A DNA stretch of 5,535 nt from Methanoregula sp. (GTDB taxonomy: Archaea > Halobacteriota > Methanomicrobia > Methanomicrobiales > Methanospirillaceae). Location: positions 1-5,535 of the forward strand of contig JAQWDG010000126.1 of NCBI GenBank assembly GCA_028705545.1, read 5' to 3'. The notes beneath the pieces are model-generated. The model saw only the letters and a list, made by a program, of their open reading frames with translations, was not told the DNA's origin and made no database searches. Shown piece after piece: positions 4,594-5,535 of the stretch. Positions within the stretch are counted from its first letter, which is position 1. Each line of letters starts with the position of its first letter. Made by a program: the position numbers and the translations under genes.

Positions 4594-5051
4594 TCACCTG
4601 GGCTTGTTGCGATAGGTCACTACATAGTAGTCCTCACCCACGAGGTAGGTAAAACCCTCCTCGTCCCACTCTCCATCCTGCGCTGCGTCTGCGTGATCGA
4701 TAGGGATGATCGCGTCCAGCATGTAATTCCGCCCGTTGATCTTCATATCCACACCGGACTGCTCTTCCGTTGCGATGATCTCACGCCCGTTCTTGCGGAT
4801 CTCCCAGATGTAGGGGCGGGCCGCACCTGATACACATGGATGCTTTCGATCGTCCCGTCCGGCCGGACCCGGGAGATCCCCTCATAATTAACTGCGAGGT
4901 TGTGAAGATTCCCGTCATCCTGCTCCCGGATCGCGTCTACGAGTGCGCTTACATCCCACATCTGCGCTCCATCATCAATCTTTACTGCATCCTCATCCGG
5001 GATCATCTCCCAGAGCATCTCGACCGCTTGGGTCATGGTCATTTCTGTCAT
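4594..5051 (-). pseudogene. Hypothetical protein gene with a one-base frameshift (about 152 aa if intact)
   Basis: ATG at 5049-5051 follows GGGAGAG by about 4 nt. The frame reads MTEMTMTQAVEMLWEMIPDE and on to IESIHVYQVRPA, then turns into Ser/Arg-rich nonsense and stops at 4743-4745. The next frame carries a clearly protein-like continuation (YIWEIRKNGREIIATEEQ, then KINGRNYMLDAIIPIDHADA, to YYVVTYRNKPR) ending at TGA 4594-4596. Adding one base in the G run at 4813-4816 joins both parts into about 152 residues. An independent 50-aa gene from the ATG at 4744-4746 (ATGA overlap) is possible, but it lacks a good ribosome site and would discard the conserved-looking residues before it. Family unknown. 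It is the first gene after the promoter at about 5085, so decay, a sequencing error and programmed shifting are all open. Confidence 0.7.
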
Positions 5052-5067
5052 GTTCTCTCCCTACTGC

Positions 5068-5087
5068 ATACTATGTATGCATAGTAT
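5068..5087. promoter_or_regulatory. 20-bp inverted repeat, probable operator
   Basis: ATACTATG (5068-5075), spacer TATG and CATAGTAT (5080-5087) form a perfect 8+4+8 inverted repeat. It spans from the TATA box to just before the expected start of the minus-strand transcript, so a dimeric repressor bound here would block the promoter. No regulator gene is visible within this unit; the winged-helix protein at 1-189 is a possible but unsupported candidate. Confidence 0.6.
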
Positions 5088-5093
5088 AAATAA
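5084..5093. promoter_or_regulatory. TATA box of the five-gene unit, readable in both directions
   Basis: On the minus strand TTATTTATAC lies about 25 nt before the expected start (about 5062), leaving a leader of about 11 nt to the ATG at 5051. The same bases read TATAAATA (5085-5092) on the plus strand, aimed at the remnant from 5114. The purine-rich bases before it on the minus strand (AGAGAC) favour the minus direction. Confidence 0.6.
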
Positions 5094-5113
5094 GTCTCTC
5101 CCCCCCACTCCCG

Positions 5114-5315
5114 GGTTACTCCTCGGATGATCTCGCAACCCTGAACTGGATCTACGATCAAACGGGCAGAGAGCCCAGACGTCCTCCAGCAGAACAGCGA
5201 TGAGGTCCTCCACGATTACGATCTGGTCCGGGACCGCATTCCGGAGGCGATCCGTATTGAGAGCAACCTAGTGGTGCACGTCCCGGTCAATGAGCCGAGA
5301 ATCTCCCGGCTTTAG
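5114..5315 (+). pseudogene. Frameshifted remnant of a paralogue of the 235-aa gene, fused to a tnpB-like tail
   Basis: From 5114 the plus strand reads GYSSDDLATLNWIYD, matching residues 10-24 of the 235-aa protein (GYSSDDLETLNRIYE). After 5168 the matching frame changes: ESPDVLQQNSDEVLHDYDLV then RDRIPEAI, against NPDLLQHISEQVLADYDQAR then DLIPDAI. About eight codons are missing between the parts, with a change of frame. There is no start codon or ribosome site. Similarity fades after about 5255. The frame then reads VVHVPVNEPRISRL and stops at TAG 5313-5315 inside the IS-type hairpin, as the end of a tnpB frame would. The remnant is opposite in strand to its parent and lies just beyond the parent operon's promoter. 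Evidence of duplication, inversion and decay is direct; the tnpB tail is inferred. Confidence 0.75.
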
Positions 5316-5331
5316 CCGTGGAGAGTGTCAA
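5299..5331 (+). mobile_element. Right end of an IS200/IS605-type (tnpB) element
   Basis: GAATCTCCCGGCTTTAGCCG followed by TGGAGAGTGTCAA has the form I know for right ends of IS605/IS1341-type elements in archaea: a short hairpin with a TTTA loop, then a GTCAA end. CTCC (5303-5306) pairs GGAG (5320-5323), C5307 pairs G5318, T5319 is bulged and GGCT (5308-5311) pairs AGCC (5314-5317). No transposase gene or left end is present, so it is a relic or a short non-autonomous copy. Confidence 0.6.
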
Positions 5332-5332
5332 C

Positions 5333-5535
5333 TCAGCGGACCTTGAACGCCGCAGGCTCCCCTACGCTGGGGGGCCGACACGCTTCACTCTTTTTCCGAT
5401 CCACACTATGCAGCCACGCATCGACCTCCCGCAACCCGGCGATGAACTGTTCCGGGGTCGAATATTCGGTCCAGACGACGATATGGGGGTTGCGACGTCC
5501 GATCCGCCGCCGTCGATGATCGATCCACCGCCCCT
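5333..5535 (-). CDS. Unknown protein, N-terminus outside the window
   Basis: A minus-strand frame is open from the window edge to TGA at 5333-5335 (about 67 residues). It contains a basic HRRRRIGRRN stretch, PHIVVWTEYSTPEQFIAG and an amphipathic LREVDAWLHSVDRKK helix, then a Pro/Gly-rich end. I do not recognise it. It stops 2 nt from the IS end at 5331, so its last residues may derive from the insertion junction. A GC hairpin at 5355-5376 lies within the last codons. The opposite-strand frame here starts with GTG, has no ribosome site and is very Ser/Arg-rich, so it is taken as a shadow. Confidence 0.5.
   Translation of the reverse strand, partial: GRWIDHRRRRIGRRNPHIVVWTEYSTPEQFIAGLREVDAWLHSVDRKKSEACRPPSVGEPAAFKVR

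Noticed and set aside
4594..4746. Independent 50-aa gene starting at the ATGA overlap
   Set aside because: Weak ribosome site, and the protein-like sequence continues upstream of this ATG in the same frame, so it is better read as the second part of a frameshifted gene.
5355..5376. Intrinsic terminator (GC hairpin followed by T run on the plus strand)
   Set aside because: The TTTTT lies about 15 nt after the stem and the hairpin falls within the minus-strand reading frame; too distant for a convincing terminator.

Overview
The window looks archaeal, most likely from a euryarchaeon of the methanogen type (Methanomicrobiales-like is a guess from GC content and style, not a proven placement). 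The reasons are TATA-box promoters spaced for archaeal transcription, strong GGAGG/GGTGA ribosome binding sites, an N-terminus matching the archaeal winged-helix family DUF7123, archaeal-style zinc ribbons, and an IS200/IS605-type right end. No housekeeping gene is visible. Almost every credible gene is small, lies on the minus strand and has no function I can name, which fits a plasmid, provirus or other accessory island.

On the minus strand, from right to left: (i) a truncated unknown gene at the right edge (5333-5535), closed by the hairpin end of an IS200/IS605-type element (about 5299-5331). (ii) A plus-strand, frameshifted remnant (5114-5315) of a paralogue of the 235-aa gene in this window, apparently joined to the tail of a tnpB-like reading frame. 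(iii) A promoter with a perfect 20-bp inverted repeat (5068-5087) that drives a run of five minus-strand genes: a frameshifted gene (4594-5051), a 235-aa protein (3797-4504), an acidic 141-aa protein (3246-3671), a 72-aa protein (2948-3166) and a 258-aa protein with a C-terminal zinc ribbon (2170-2946). Three of the gaps hold GC-rich structured DNA and a small hairpin at the ribosome binding site. Two of these gaps hold copies of one element placed at identical distance from the stop codon.

(iv) A 358-bp non-coding stretch (1812-2169) with three related hairpin modules that show compensatory base changes, and long arrays in which GG (minus strand) recurs every 5 nt. (v) A phage/plasmid-type protein (1212-1811) resembling stand-alone RAMP/Cas7-like folds, with a C-terminus disturbed at a run of eight G. 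(vi) A second promoter (about 1196-1203) driving four tightly packed genes (95 aa; 74 aa with GTG start; 149 aa; DUF7123-like, cut by the window edge). Two of these are probable zinc-binding proteins and one a probable DNA-binding winged helix.

The strongest candidate for something undescribed is the structured non-coding material: the covarying hairpin plus GGNNN arrays at 1812-2169, and the paired post-stop elements at 3736-3796 and 4533-4593. Two reading-frame breaks at homopolymers (1277-1284 and 4813-4816) may be sequencing errors or real decay.
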